This document shows, piece by piece, positions 15,641-23,889 of a DNA stretch of 64,000 nucleotides. The position numbers and the translations under genes were made by a program. The notes beneath the pieces were generated by a model. The model saw only the letters and a list, made by a program, of their open reading frames with translations. It did no database searches and was not told the origin of the DNA. The DNA is from Amycolatopsis bullii (GTDB lineage: Bacteria > Actinomycetota > Actinomycetes > Mycobacteriales > Pseudonocardiaceae): contig NZ_BNAW01000001.1 in the NCBI RefSeq assembly GCF_014654205.1, positions 434,001 through 498,000 on the forward strand, read 5' to 3'. Within the stretch, counting starts at the first letter, position 1; the number at the start of each line of letters is the position of its first letter.

Positions 15641-17307
15641 GCTACAAGTGGGTCGCGCTGTCCAACACCACGCTCGGCGTGCTGATGTCCGCGCTGGACG
15701 GCTCGATCGTCATCATCTCGCTGCCGGCGATCTTCCGCGGCATCGGGCTCGACCCGCTCGCCCCGGGCAACATCGGCTACCTGCTGTGGATGATCCTCGG
15801 CTACCTGCTGGTGCAGGCCGTGCTGGTGGTGACGCTGGGGCGGCTCGGCGACATGTTCGGCCGGGTCAAGATGTACAACGTCGGCTTCGTCGTGTTCAGC
15901 GCAGCGTCGGTGGCCCTGTCGTTCGACCCGTTCCACGCCGGGGCCGGGGCGCTCTGGCTGATCGGCTGGCGGGTCGTGCAGGCCGTCGGCGGGTCGATGC
16001 TGACGGCGAACTCGGCGGCCATCCTCACCGACGCCTTCCCCGCCGAGCAGCGCGGCATGGCGCTGGGCGTCAACCAGATCACCGCGCTGGCCGGGCAGTT
16101 CCTCGGCCTGGTCGTCGGCGGGCTGCTGGCCGAGATCGACTGGCGCGCGGTGTTCTGGGTGAGCGTCCCGTTCGGCCTGCTCGGCACGATCTGGTCGATC
16201 CGCAGCCTCCGCGAGGTGGGGACCCCGCAGCGCGCGAAGGTCGACTGGGGCGGCAACGTCACCTTCGCGGCCGGGACCGCCCTGGTGCTGGCCGCGATCA
16301 CCTACGGCATCCAGCCCCACGGCGGCGCGGCCACCGGCTGGGGCAACCCGTGGGTGCTCGGCGGGATCGGCGCCGGCGTGCTGCTGCTCCTGCTGTTCGG
16401 GGTCATCGAGACCCGCGTCGCCGCGCCGATGTTCCGGCTGAGCCTGTTCAAGATCCGCGCGTTCGCCGCCGGCAACGTCGCCGCGTTGCTGACTTCGATC
16501 GCGCGTGGTGGCATGCAGTTCATGCTCATCATCTGGCTGCAGGGGATCTGGCTGCCCCTGCACGGCTACGACTACGAGCAGACGCCGCTGTGGGCGGGCA
16601 TCCACCTGCTGCCGCTGACCGTCGGGTTCCTGATCGCCGGGCCGGTGTCCGGGTACCTGTCCGATCGCTTTGGCGCCCGGCCGCTGGCCACCGGCGGCCT
16701 GCTCCTGGTCGCCGCGGCGTTCCTCGGCCTGCTGGCCCTGCCGGTCGACTTCCCGTACCCCGCGTTCGCGGCCCTGCTCGTGCTGAGCGGCATCGGCCAG
16801 GGCATGTTCGCCGCGCCCAACACCTCGGCGATCATGAGCAGTGTCCCGACCGAGCAGCGCGGCGTGGCCTCCGGCATGCGGGCGACGTTCCAGAACTCCG
16901 GGACGTCGCTGTCGATCGGCGTGTTCTTCTCGCTGATGGTCGCCGGGCTGGCCTCGTCACTGCCGCAGACGCTCACGAGCGGCCTGCAGGCCCACGGCGT
17001 CCCGGCGCCGGTCGCGGACGGGGTCGCGCAGCTGCCGCCGGTCAGCACGCTGTTCGCCGCGTTCCTCGGCAGCAACCCGGTCGGGCACCTGCTCGGCCCG
17101 GACGTCCTGTCCGGGCTGGCCCCGGCCGACCGCGCCACGCTGACCGGCGGGGACTTCTTCCCGCGCCTGGTATCCGGCCCGTTCCACCACGGCCTGGTGG
17201 TCGTGTTCACCACGGCCGCGGCGATGGCCGTCGTCGCCGCGATCGCGTCCGCTTCGCGCGGCAAGCGCTACCTCCACACTCCCGAAGAAGCGAAGGAGAA
17301 CCGATGA
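15637..17307 (+). CDS. MFS drug:H+ antiporter, 14-TM DHA2 (EmrB/QacA) family
   Basis: A 556-residue membrane protein. It has the DHA2 hallmarks: LSNTTLGVLMSALDGSIVIISLP in TM1 with the Asp, GRLGDMFGR (motif A) after TM2, and WRVVQAVGGSMLTANSAAILTDAFP (motif C region). The length and hydrophobic segments fit 14 TM helices. It exports amphipathic drugs or metabolites using the proton gradient. It overlaps both marR and the dienelactone hydrolase by four bases, so the efflux pump and the hydrolase are expressed together under MarR. The substrate is unknown. Confidence 0.92.
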   Translation: MSYKWVALSNTTLGVLMSALDGSIVIISLPAIFRGIGLDPLAPGNIGYLLWMILGYLLVQAVLVVTLGRLGDMFGRVKMYNVGFVVFSAASVALSFDPFHAGAGALWLIGWRVVQAVGGSMLTANSAAILTDAFPAEQRGMALGVNQITALAGQFLGLVVGGLLAEIDWRAVFWVSVPFGLLGTIWSIRSLREVGTPQRAKVDWGGNVTFAAGTALVLAAITYGIQPHGGAATGWGNPWVLGGIGAGVLLLLLFGVIETRVAAPMFRLSLFKIRAFAAGNVAALLTSIARGGMQFMLIIWLQGIWLPLHGYDYEQTPLWAGIHLLPLTVGFLIAGPVSGYLSDRFGARPLATGGLLLVAAAFLGLLALPVDFPYPAFAALLVLSGIGQGMFAAPNTSAIMSSVPTEQRGVASGMRATFQNSGTSLSIGVFFSLMVAGLASSLPQTLTSGLQAHGVPAPVADGVAQLPPVSTLFAAFLGSNPVGHLLGPDVLSGLAPADRATLTGGDFFPRLVSGPFHHGLVVVFTTAAAMAVVAAIASASRGKRYLHTPEEAKENR

Positions 17308-18044
17308 AGGACGAGATCGTCGCCGGGACGGTCACCATCTCCGGCCACGGCGGGGACGAGCTCGAGGCGTACCTGGCCAAACCCACCGACGAGACCCCGC
17401 GCGGCGGTGTCGTCGTGATCCACCACCTGCCCGGCTACGACGCGGCAACGAAGGAGATGGTGCGCCGCTTCGCCGTCGAGGGCTACAACGCGCTCTGCCC
17501 GAACCTGTACACGCGGGAGGCGCCCGGCGCGGACCCGGACGACGCGGCCGCGACGGTCCGCGCGGCCGGCGGCGTCCCGGACGACCGGCTGGTCGGCGAC
17601 GTCTCGGGCGCGGCGGACTACCTGCGTGCGCTGGAGAACGCGAACGGCCGCGTCGGCGTCATCGGGCACTGTTCCGGCGGCCGCCACGCGTTCCTGGCGG
17701 CGTGTTCGCTGGAGCTCGACGCGGCGGTGGACTGCTACGGCGCGTTCGTCGTCAACGACCCGCCGGAAGCCATGAGGCAGATGAAGCCGCTGCTCGGCCT
17801 GGCGCCACAGCTGTCCTGCCCGCTGCTGGGCATCTTCGGCGCCGACGACCAGTTCCCGAGCCCGGACGAGGTCGCGGTGCTGGCGGCGGAGCTGGAGAAG
17901 CACGGCAAGGAGCACGAGTTCCACACCTACGCCGACGCCGGTCACGCGTTCTTCGCCGTCGACCGCCCGAGCTACCGTCCCGAAGCCGCGAAGGACGGCT
18001 GGGAACGCATCCTCGACTTCTACGCCCGCACGCTCACCGCCTGA
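17304..18044 (+). CDS. dienelactone hydrolase family protein
   Basis: A 246-residue alpha/beta hydrolase of the DLH type. The nucleophile is Cys123 in GHCSGG; the acid is Asp182 in GADDQFP and the base His214 in DAGHAFF, the normal Cys-Asp-His order. Dienelactone hydrolases open dienelactones from chloroaromatic breakdown, but many actinobacterial members act on unknown esters. It overlaps the efflux gene by ATGA and precedes the small gene at 18058 by 13 bases, so it probably detoxifies the ligand sensed by MarR. That last point is inference. Confidence 0.9.
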   Translation: MKDEIVAGTVTISGHGGDELEAYLAKPTDETPRGGVVVIHHLPGYDAATKEMVRRFAVEGYNALCPNLYTREAPGADPDDAAATVRAAGGVPDDRLVGDVSGAADYLRALENANGRVGVIGHCSGGRHAFLAACSLELDAAVDCYGAFVVNDPPEAMRQMKPLLGLAPQLSCPLLGIFGADDQFPSPDEVAVLAAELEKHGKEHEFHTYADAGHAFFAVDRPSYRPEAAKDGWERILDFYARTLTA

Positions 18045-18057
18045 GAGGAACCCGCGC

Positions 18058-18330
18058 ATGTGCACTTACCTGACGGAGAAGTTCGCGCTCGAAGGCAGCG
18101 GCAAGGGTGCCCGCGGCTGGTTCCGCCTGAACGAGGGGACCGTGTACGTCGACCACCCGGTGCACGCGCCCTACGCGCACACGGTGAACATCGACTTCCG
18201 GAACCCGGCCCTGGGCGCTTCCGCGCGCGTCGCCCTCGAACTGACCGAAGAGGACGCCCTGGCGCTGGCCGACGCGATCCACGCGGCCGTCAAGTCCGCG
18301 CCCGCCGGCCTGGCCTCCCGCAACCAGTAA
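18058..18330 (+). CDS. small conserved protein (DUF6295-like)
   Basis: A 90-residue soluble protein beginning MCTYLTEKFALEGSGKGARG, with a central YVDHPVHAPYAHTVNIDF and a helical C-terminus. The pattern matches what I remember of DUF6295, a small actinobacterial family of unknown function; I cannot verify that label here. His/Asp pairs in VDHPVHAP might bind metal. It is the last gene of the MarR-MFS-hydrolase operon (13-base gap), and a perfect 24-base stem-loop follows two bases after its stop. Confidence 0.8.
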   Translation: MCTYLTEKFALEGSGKGARGWFRLNEGTVYVDHPVHAPYAHTVNIDFRNPALGASARVALELTEEDALALADAIHAAVKSAPAGLASRNQ

Positions 18331-18331
18331 G

Positions 18332-18381
18332 CCCTCGTGAGTGAGAAACAGTGTTCTAACACTGTTTCTCACTCACGAGGG
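18332..18381. terminator. perfect 24-bp inverted repeat between convergent genes (family B)
   Basis: Arms 18332-18355 and 18358-18381 are exact complements with a 2-base loop. The outer end CTCGTGAGTG matches the repeat at 15074. It begins two bases after the small gene's stop, and its right arm encodes the last codons and stop of the leftward PLP gene, so it could stop transcription from both sides. Confidence 0.8.
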
Positions 18382-19791
18382 GGTGTAGAGCGCGCCGAGG
18401 AATTCGAGCAGGAGCCGCTCCCGCAACGGTGCCGGTGCCGTGGCGAGGAGCGCGTTGATCGGGGCCATCCGCTCCGGGAGGCCCGCGCCACCACCGAGAC
18501 CCGCCGCGGCGAGCAGGCCCGCGAACTGCTCCGAGGTGAGCGTCGCCGGGTCGAGGGCCGCGACGAACTCCGCCACGGCCGGGTCGACGACCACCGGGCC
18601 GGAAGCGCGGGCCGCGTCGACCGAAGCCGCGAGGTCGGCCAGGAACTCCTTCTCGCCGCCGTGGTTGGCCGCCGTCACCGTCAGGTGGAGGTTGACCGGG
18701 GACGACTCAAAAGCGAACTGCGGCTGGACGTACCAGCCGCGCGTCTTCATCTCGTCCGCCACCGTGAACAGGTCGAAACCGTCGTCGCCGGTGAACGCGA
18801 TCAACGTCGACACCGGATCGCCCAGCACCCGCAGGCCGGGCAGCTCCTCGATGCCGGAACGGATGCGGGACACAGCCTCGCGCGCGGCGGACGCCAGCTT
18901 CAGGTAGCCCTCGGAACCCAGGTGGTTCACCACCGCCCACGCCGCCGCGAGGGGCCCGCCCGAGCGGGTGCTCTGGATCGTCGTGTTCAGCATCGTGTAG
19001 CCCGGCCAGGCCGCGCTCGCGAAGTGGTGCGTGCGCCGCAGCTCCGCCGAGGCGTGCAGCAGCACCGACGTCCCCTTCGGGCAGTACGCGTACTTGTGCA
19101 GGTCCACCGAGATGCTCGTGACGCCGGGGACGCGGAAGTCGAACGGCGGGACGTCCGCGCCGAGCTTCGCGAAGTACGGCAGCACCCAGCCGCCGATGCA
19201 GGCGTCGACGTGCATCCGGACGCCGCGCTCGAGAGCCGAAGCCGCGATCGAAGCGATCGGGTCGAGCACGCCGTGGGCGTACGACGGCGCGCTCGCCACG
19301 ACCAGGACCGTCGAGTCGTCGATCGCCGCGGCCATCGCCTCGGGGTCGGCGCGGAAGGTCACCGGGTCGACCGGGACGTCGATCCGCCGCAGCCCGAACA
19401 GGTGCGCCGCCTTGTGGAACGCCGCGTGCGCGGTCGTCGGGAGCACCAGGGACGGCGAAGCGATCGAGGGGTTCGCGTCCCGCGCGGCGAGCACCGCCAG
19501 CAGACACGATTCCGTGCCGCCGGACGTCACCGAGCCGACCACGCCGGGCACCGAACCGAGCAGCGCGGAGGCCGCGGAGACGAGGTCGTTCTCCATGCGC
19601 AGCAGGCTCGGGAACGCCGTCGGGTCGAGGCCGTTGGCCGACGACGCCAGCGCGTGCGCCGCCGCCCCCAGGGAGTCCACTTCGGACAGGCCGCTGTCGT
19701 AGACGTAGGCCAGGGTCCGGCCGCCGTGCGTCGGCAGGTCGCCCGCCCGCAGCTCCCGCAGCGCCGCCAGGACGTCCTCAGGCGGGTTCAT
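18373..19791 (-). CDS. PLP-dependent decarboxylase/lyase (group II decarboxylase fold)
   Basis: A 472-residue fold-type I PLP enzyme. GGTES (91-95) binds the phosphate, His near 122-126 stacks on the ring, Asp196 in HVDA holds the pyridine nitrogen, and Lys233 in VDLHKYAYCPKG forms the Schiff base. The overall pattern is closest to sphingosine-1-phosphate lyase and archaeal-type glutamate/tyrosine decarboxylases. The last 70 residues form a separate helical extension. The substrate is uncertain. It overlaps the upstream MFS gene by 14 bases, so a carrier and this enzyme are made together, perhaps for uptake and breakdown of one amino compound. Its stop lies inside the shared terminator. Confidence 0.88.
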   Translation of the reverse strand: MNPPEDVLAALRELRAGDLPTHGGRTLAYVYDSGLSEVDSLGAAAHALASSANGLDPTAFPSLLRMENDLVSAASALLGSVPGVVGSVTSGGTESCLLAVLAARDANPSIASPSLVLPTTAHAAFHKAAHLFGLRRIDVPVDPVTFRADPEAMAAAIDDSTVLVVASAPSYAHGVLDPIASIAASALERGVRMHVDACIGGWVLPYFAKLGADVPPFDFRVPGVTSISVDLHKYAYCPKGTSVLLHASAELRRTHHFASAAWPGYTMLNTTIQSTRSGGPLAAAWAVVNHLGSEGYLKLASAAREAVSRIRSGIEELPGLRVLGDPVSTLIAFTGDDGFDLFTVADEMKTRGWYVQPQFAFESSPVNLHLTVTAANHGGEKEFLADLAASVDAARASGPVVVDPAVAEFVAALDPATLTSEQFAGLLAAAGLGGGAGLPERMAPINALLATAPAPLRERLLLEFLGALYTPS

Positions 19792-21091
19792 GGCGCGGCT
19801 CCAGCACCTTGCGCCGCAGCAGCGGCAGGGCCAGCGCGATCAGCACGCCGGGGATGATCGACGACCCGACCAGGATCGCCACGATCGCGCTGTGCGGCTG
19901 GAAGGCCGTCGCGTCGGTGCTCGAGACGTACCCGCCGAACGCGAGGATCAGCGCCCAGAGCCCGCCGCCGAAGGCCAGCCCCAAGGTCTCCCCCGCGGTC
20001 CACACCCCCGCCGCGATCCCGGCGCGGGTCTCGCCGGTGCGCTCCTCCTCGGCGGTGATCAGGTCGGGCAGGATCGCCAGCGGGAACACCGAAATCCCGG
20101 CGTAGCCGACACCGCACAGCGCCACGAAGACGAACGAGACGACCAGCGGGATCGACTGGGCGAACACGAGACCCAGCAGCCCGATCGCGAACGCCGCCGT
20201 CGCCAGGCGGAAGCCGTTGAGCTTGCCGACCCGGTCGCCCAGCCGCGGCCACAGCGGCATGGTGATCAGCGCCGGGCCGACGAAGATGACGAACAGGACG
20301 GTGCCGTAGGCGTCGTCGCCGAGGATGCGCTGGGCGAAGAACGGGATCGCGGCGAGCACCGTGCCGATGCCCAGTGCCTGGATGAAGTACGTGCCGAGCA
20401 GCCAGCGGAACGGCCGCCAGCCGGCCAGCGTGCGGACGAGTTCCTTCAGGTTCACCGTGTTCGGCCGCAGCGAGCCGACCGGCGCGTCCTTGAGCCCGAA
20501 GTAGACCAGCAGCGTCGCGGCCAGCACGATCAGCCCGATCACCACGGCCATGATCCGGTAGCCGGCGACCCCCTCGAACCCGGAGGTGATCGCCGGGGCG
20601 CCGCCGCCGCAGACCAGGATCGTCACGGCGAGCACACCGATGCGGACGCTGGTGAGCTTCGTGCGCTCGGTCGCCGACTCGGTCAGCTCGGCGGGCAGCG
20701 CGTTGAACGGCACCTGGAACAGCGCGTACGCCGTGGCGCAGGCGGCGAACGTGATCGCCACGTACAGCGCGTCCGGCAGCGGGCCGCCGAACCCCGGGTG
20801 GGCGAACATCGCCGCGAACAGGATCGCCACGCCGATGCCGCCGATCAGCAGGAACCGGCGGCGGCTGCCGGTCTTGATCAGGTCGGCGTCGGACAGCCGG
20901 CCCGCGATCGGGTTGAACAGCACGTCCCAGGCCTTGGGCACGAACACGATCGCCGCCGCCCAGCCCGCGGGCACGGCCATCGTGTCGGTCAGGTACTTCA
21001 CCAGCACCAGGCCGGGGACGGTGCCGAAGGACCCGGTGACGAACGAGCCGAGCGAATAGCGGAACCTCGTCCGGCCGGACAGCGTCGCCAT
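19778..21091 (-). CDS. MFS transporter, GPH (glycoside-pentoside-hexuronide)-like
   Basis: A 437-residue protein with about 12 membrane segments. The N-terminus FRYSLGSFVTGSFGTVPGLV and VPKAWDVLFNPIAGRLSDAD resemble the GPH cation symporter group, where the Asp-containing loop is conserved. ATG 21091 is chosen because GAGGAGGACC directly precedes it; the frame also runs 11 codons further upstream. The C-terminus overlaps the PLP enzyme start by 14 bases. The substrate is unknown; sugars are usual for GPH, but pairing with a PLP decarboxylase suggests a different or conjugated substrate. Confidence 0.87.
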   Translation of the reverse strand: MATLSGRTRFRYSLGSFVTGSFGTVPGLVLVKYLTDTMAVPAGWAAAIVFVPKAWDVLFNPIAGRLSDADLIKTGSRRRFLLIGGIGVAILFAAMFAHPGFGGPLPDALYVAITFAACATAYALFQVPFNALPAELTESATERTKLTSVRIGVLAVTILVCGGGAPAITSGFEGVAGYRIMAVVIGLIVLAATLLVYFGLKDAPVGSLRPNTVNLKELVRTLAGWRPFRWLLGTYFIQALGIGTVLAAIPFFAQRILGDDAYGTVLFVIFVGPALITMPLWPRLGDRVGKLNGFRLATAAFAIGLLGLVFAQSIPLVVSFVFVALCGVGYAGISVFPLAILPDLITAEEERTGETRAGIAAGVWTAGETLGLAFGGGLWALILAFGGYVSSTDATAFQPHSAIVAILVGSSIIPGVLIALALPLLRRKVLEPRHEPA

Positions 21092-21109
21092 GGTCCTCCT
21101 CGAAGGCGT

Positions 21110-21152
21110 ACCGGGTGCCCGCATGAGTATTCGATCTCGGCGGACACCCGGT
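21110..21152. promoter_or_regulatory. inverted repeat upstream of the MFS gene
   Basis: 13-base arms (ACCGGGTGCCCGC at 21110-21122 and its complement at 21140-21152, one mismatch) with a 17-base spacer, starting 19 bases upstream of the MFS start codon. It could be an operator for the MFS/PLP operon or a terminator of the F420 oxidoreductase transcript. The long spacer favours an operator. Confidence 0.45.
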
Positions 21153-21209
21153 AGGGGTCGAGGGGAATCGTGCCATCGTCGTGACCTGGAGCACGGAGCG
21201 ACCCGCCGG

Positions 21210-22235
21210 TCAGCCCAGGGCGCGGGCGATCTTCTCCAGCGTCGCGGCGTCCCCGCGCAGGAGCAGCTGCGTGACCACGGTGTCCTCCCAGGCCTTCAGC
21301 TCGTCGCGGATCTTCTCCGCCGGCCCGATCAGCGAGGTGTCCTCCACCAGCGACGTCGGGATCGCCGCGGCCGCCTCCTCCTTGCGGCCGGCGAGGAAGA
21401 GCTCCTGGACCCGGTCGGCGACGTCGCCGTAGCCGAGCCGCGCGTACACGTCGTGGTGGAAGTTGACGCTTTTCGCGCCCATCCCGCCGATGTACAACGC
21501 CAGCGACGGCTTGATCCAGCTCGCCGCCTCCTCGACGTCGTCGTGCACGATCACCGGCAGGGAGCACGGGACCTCGAACGTGTCGAAGGTGTGCCGCGCG
21601 CCCGGCCGCGAGAAACCCTCTTCGAGGGCGGCCTTGTAGAAGTCGTTGCTCTTGGGCGAGAAGAACAGCGGCAGCCAGCCGTCGGCGATCTCCGCGGCGA
21701 GGGCCACGTTCTTGGGGCCTTCGGCGGCCAGGTGGATGGGGATGTCCTTGCGCAGCGGGTGCACCGTCGGCTTCAGCGGCTTGCCGAGCCCGGTACCGCC
21801 CCGGTACGGCAGCTGGAAGTGCTCGCCGTCGAGGGTCACCGGCGCCTCGCGGGCGATCACCTGCCGGACGATGTCGACGTACTCGCGCGTCCGGGCCAGG
21901 GGCTTCGGGTACGGCTGGCCGTACCAGCCCTCGACGACCTGCGGGCCCGACGCGCCGAGCCCGAGCACCATCCGGCCGCCGGAGAGGTGGTCGAGGGTCA
22001 GCGCGCTCATCGCCGTCGCCGTCGGGGTCCGGGCGGCCATCTGGACGATGTTCGTGCCGAGCCGGATCCGGCTGGTCGAAGCGCCGTACCAGGCCAGCGG
22101 CGTGAACGCGTCCGAGCCGTACGCCTCCGCCGTCCACACCGAGTCGAAGCCGAGCTCCTCGGCCTTGAGGACGGCTTCCAGCGCACCCGGGGTCGGGCCG
22201 CTCTGCCAGTACCCGACGTGGAATCCCAGCTTCAC
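21210..22235 (-). CDS. LLM class F420-dependent oxidoreductase
   Basis: A 341-residue luciferase-like (beta/alpha)8 protein. The start MKLGFHVGYWQSGP, EELGFDSVWTAEAYGSDAFT, TPTATAMSALTLDHLSGGR and GLGASGPQVVEGW are typical of the F420-dependent mycobacterial-type LLM group, which reduces or oxidises small organic substrates with F420. The ATG has a GGAGG site upstream and lies 9 bases after the DUF2236 oxygenase stop, so the two are one operon. Divergent TetR control is likely. The substrate is not known. Confidence 0.9.
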   Translation of the reverse strand: MKLGFHVGYWQSGPTPGALEAVLKAEELGFDSVWTAEAYGSDAFTPLAWYGASTSRIRLGTNIVQMAARTPTATAMSALTLDHLSGGRMVLGLGASGPQVVEGWYGQPYPKPLARTREYVDIVRQVIAREAPVTLDGEHFQLPYRGGTGLGKPLKPTVHPLRKDIPIHLAAEGPKNVALAAEIADGWLPLFFSPKSNDFYKAALEEGFSRPGARHTFDTFEVPCSLPVIVHDDVEEAASWIKPSLALYIGGMGAKSVNFHHDVYARLGYGDVADRVQELFLAGRKEEAAAAIPTSLVEDTSLIGPAEKIRDELKAWEDTVVTQLLLRGDAATLEKIARALG

Positions 22236-22244
22236 GAATGCCTC

Positions 22245-23162
22245 CTAGACGTTCGGCGCGTAGTGCTCGGGCTTGCCCCGCTCGGACAGCGGCGGCAGGT
22301 TCCTGGGTGGAGTCTCGACCAAGGGCGCGTCCGGAGCCACCTCCCCGCGCTCGCGGCGCCAGCCGGCGCGGGCGCGCGGGTGGTAGCGGCGGTCGTGCGG
22401 GACGAGCTTGAAGACGGCGTTGACGAGCTTCCCGAACCGCCGGTGCCGGCGTGCGTCGCGCTCGGTCCAGCGGAAGCCGAGCAGGTCGCGGACCTCGCGG
22501 TCGTACAACCCGATCGTCAGCCAGACGAAGTGGCGCGCGATCACCCGCTGGGCCGGCCGCCACAGCGCGTCCGGCAGCCACGGCAGGAACGGCGGCTTGC
22601 CGAGCCCGCGGATGTCCAGGACGTCCCGGGTGGCCGTGTTGTCCTCGAGGACGTCGGTGCACATGTGCTTCCAGTAGCGCTGGAAGTCCTCCCAGCTCTC
22701 CGGCACCGGCCGCATGCTCATGTCGTACATCCGCCACCACCGGACGTGCTCGTCGAACAGCTGCCGCTTCCCGGCTTCGCCGATGCCGCCCATGAAGTGG
22801 TCGGCGATGAGGATGGTGCTGACGAAGAAGGTCGCGTGCGCCCAGTAGAAGGTGCCGGGGTCGAGCGCGTGGTAGCGGCGGCCCCGGGCGTCGACGCCCT
22901 TGATGCGGTCGTGGTAGCCGCGGACTTCGAGGGCGGTCGCGTGGGCGCGCGGGCCGTCGTAGACCACGCCGCCGATCGGGTAGAGCGAGCGGAACAGCCG
23001 CTGCCAGCGTTCTTCGAAGAACCGCGAGTGCTGCTCGACGCCCGCGCCGAGGCCCGGGTGCATGTTCTGCATGGATCCGGCCCAGAGGCCGATGAGCAGG
23101 CCGCGCCAGTCGCCGAAGTACTTCCACGTCAGCGAGTCGGGACCCAGCGGCTGGGGCGTCAT
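22245..23162 (-). CDS. MpaB-like (DUF2236) oxygenase family protein
   Basis: A 305-residue protein of the MpaB/Lcp-like family, whose characterised members are haem oxygenases that cleave isoprenoid or rubber chains. Features include the N-terminal LTWKYFGDWRGLLIGLWAGS, MHPGLGAGVEQHS with a His, and AHATFFVSTILIADHFMG with His residues at the expected haem-ligand region. ATG 23162 is preceded by CGAGGAGCC. It heads an operon with the F420 oxidoreductase and faces a TetR gene across a 44-base palindrome. Together these suggest inducible oxidation of a lipophilic compound, which is inference. Confidence 0.87.
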   Translation of the reverse strand: MTPQPLGPDSLTWKYFGDWRGLLIGLWAGSMQNMHPGLGAGVEQHSRFFEERWQRLFRSLYPIGGVVYDGPRAHATALEVRGYHDRIKGVDARGRRYHALDPGTFYWAHATFFVSTILIADHFMGGIGEAGKRQLFDEHVRWWRMYDMSMRPVPESWEDFQRYWKHMCTDVLEDNTATRDVLDIRGLGKPPFLPWLPDALWRPAQRVIARHFVWLTIGLYDREVRDLLGFRWTERDARRHRRFGKLVNAVFKLVPHDRRYHPRARAGWRRERGEVAPDAPLVETPPRNLPPLSERGKPEHYAPNV

Positions 23163-23189
23163 CGGCGGCTCCTCGTCGAGTCCGGAACT

Positions 23190-23233
23190 GACTACGGCTG
23201 TTGTCAGGCTAGGATCTGACAACAGTTGTAGTC
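23190..23233. promoter_or_regulatory. 44-bp two-part palindrome, probable TetR operator
   Basis: The inner arms CTGTTGTCAG (23198-23207) and CTGACAACAG (23216-23225) are exact complements. The outer arms GACTAC (23190-23195) and GTAGTC (23228-23233) are also exact, all on one axis. It fills the 86-base gap between the divergent DUF2236 gene and the tetR gene. This is the expected layout for a TetR repressor controlling both. Confidence 0.85.
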
Positions 23234-23248
23234 AACCGAGGAGCCGCC

Positions 23249-23839
23249 ATGCCGGGCCGCACGTGGGCGGGCACGACGCTGGACGACCGGAAGGCGCTCC
23301 GGCGCGGGCAGCTCGTGGCCGCCGGCCTGGAACTGCTGGGCACCGAAGGCTCGGCCGGGACGAGCGTCCGCGCGGTGTGCCGGCACGCGAAGCTGACCGA
23401 GCGCTACTTCTACGAGAGCTTCGCCGACCGCGAAGAGCTCGTCGCGGCCGTGTACGAGCACGTCGGCGAAGAGGCGCGGCAGGCCCTCGTCGACGCGGTG
23501 CGGGACGCGCCCACCCCGGTGTCGCGGGCCGAGCACGCCGTGCGCGCGTTCGTCGAGCTGATCGTCGACGACCCCCGCAAGGGCCGGGTCCTGCTGCTGG
23601 CCCCGCTGACCGACCCCGCGCTGACCCGCCGCGGCCTGCACCTGCTGCCGGTGTTCGCCGCGCTCGTCGGCGAGCAGCTGTCCCACGGCGACGAGACCGA
23701 ACGCCGGATGGTCGCCGTCGGCCTGGTCGGCGCGCTGAGCAACGTGTTCATCGCCTACCTCGACGGGTCGCTGAAGGTCTCGCGCGAGCGGCTCGTCGCG
23801 CACTGCGTGAAACTCGTCCTCGGCGCCGACAGCCACTGA
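23249..23839 (+). CDS. TetR family regulator
   Basis: A 196-residue TetR protein. The N-terminal HTH spans about residues 20-65 (GLELLGTEGSAGTSVRAVCR then AKLTERYFYESFADREELVAA). The C-terminal all-helical ligand domain ends in VAHCVKLVLGADSH. It is divergent from the DUF2236/F420 operon, with a long palindrome overlapping both promoters, so it most likely represses that operon and itself until a lipophilic substrate binds. The ATG is preceded by GAGGAGCCGCC. Confidence 0.92.
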   Translation: MPGRTWAGTTLDDRKALRRGQLVAAGLELLGTEGSAGTSVRAVCRHAKLTERYFYESFADREELVAAVYEHVGEEARQALVDAVRDAPTPVSRAEHAVRAFVELIVDDPRKGRVLLLAPLTDPALTRRGLHLLPVFAALVGEQLSHGDETERRMVAVGLVGALSNVFIAYLDGSLKVSRERLVAHCVKLVLGADSH

Positions 23840-23889
23840 CCTCACCTCCGCTGCTGACACTCGCCCTGCCGATCGGGCACACTCAACCC

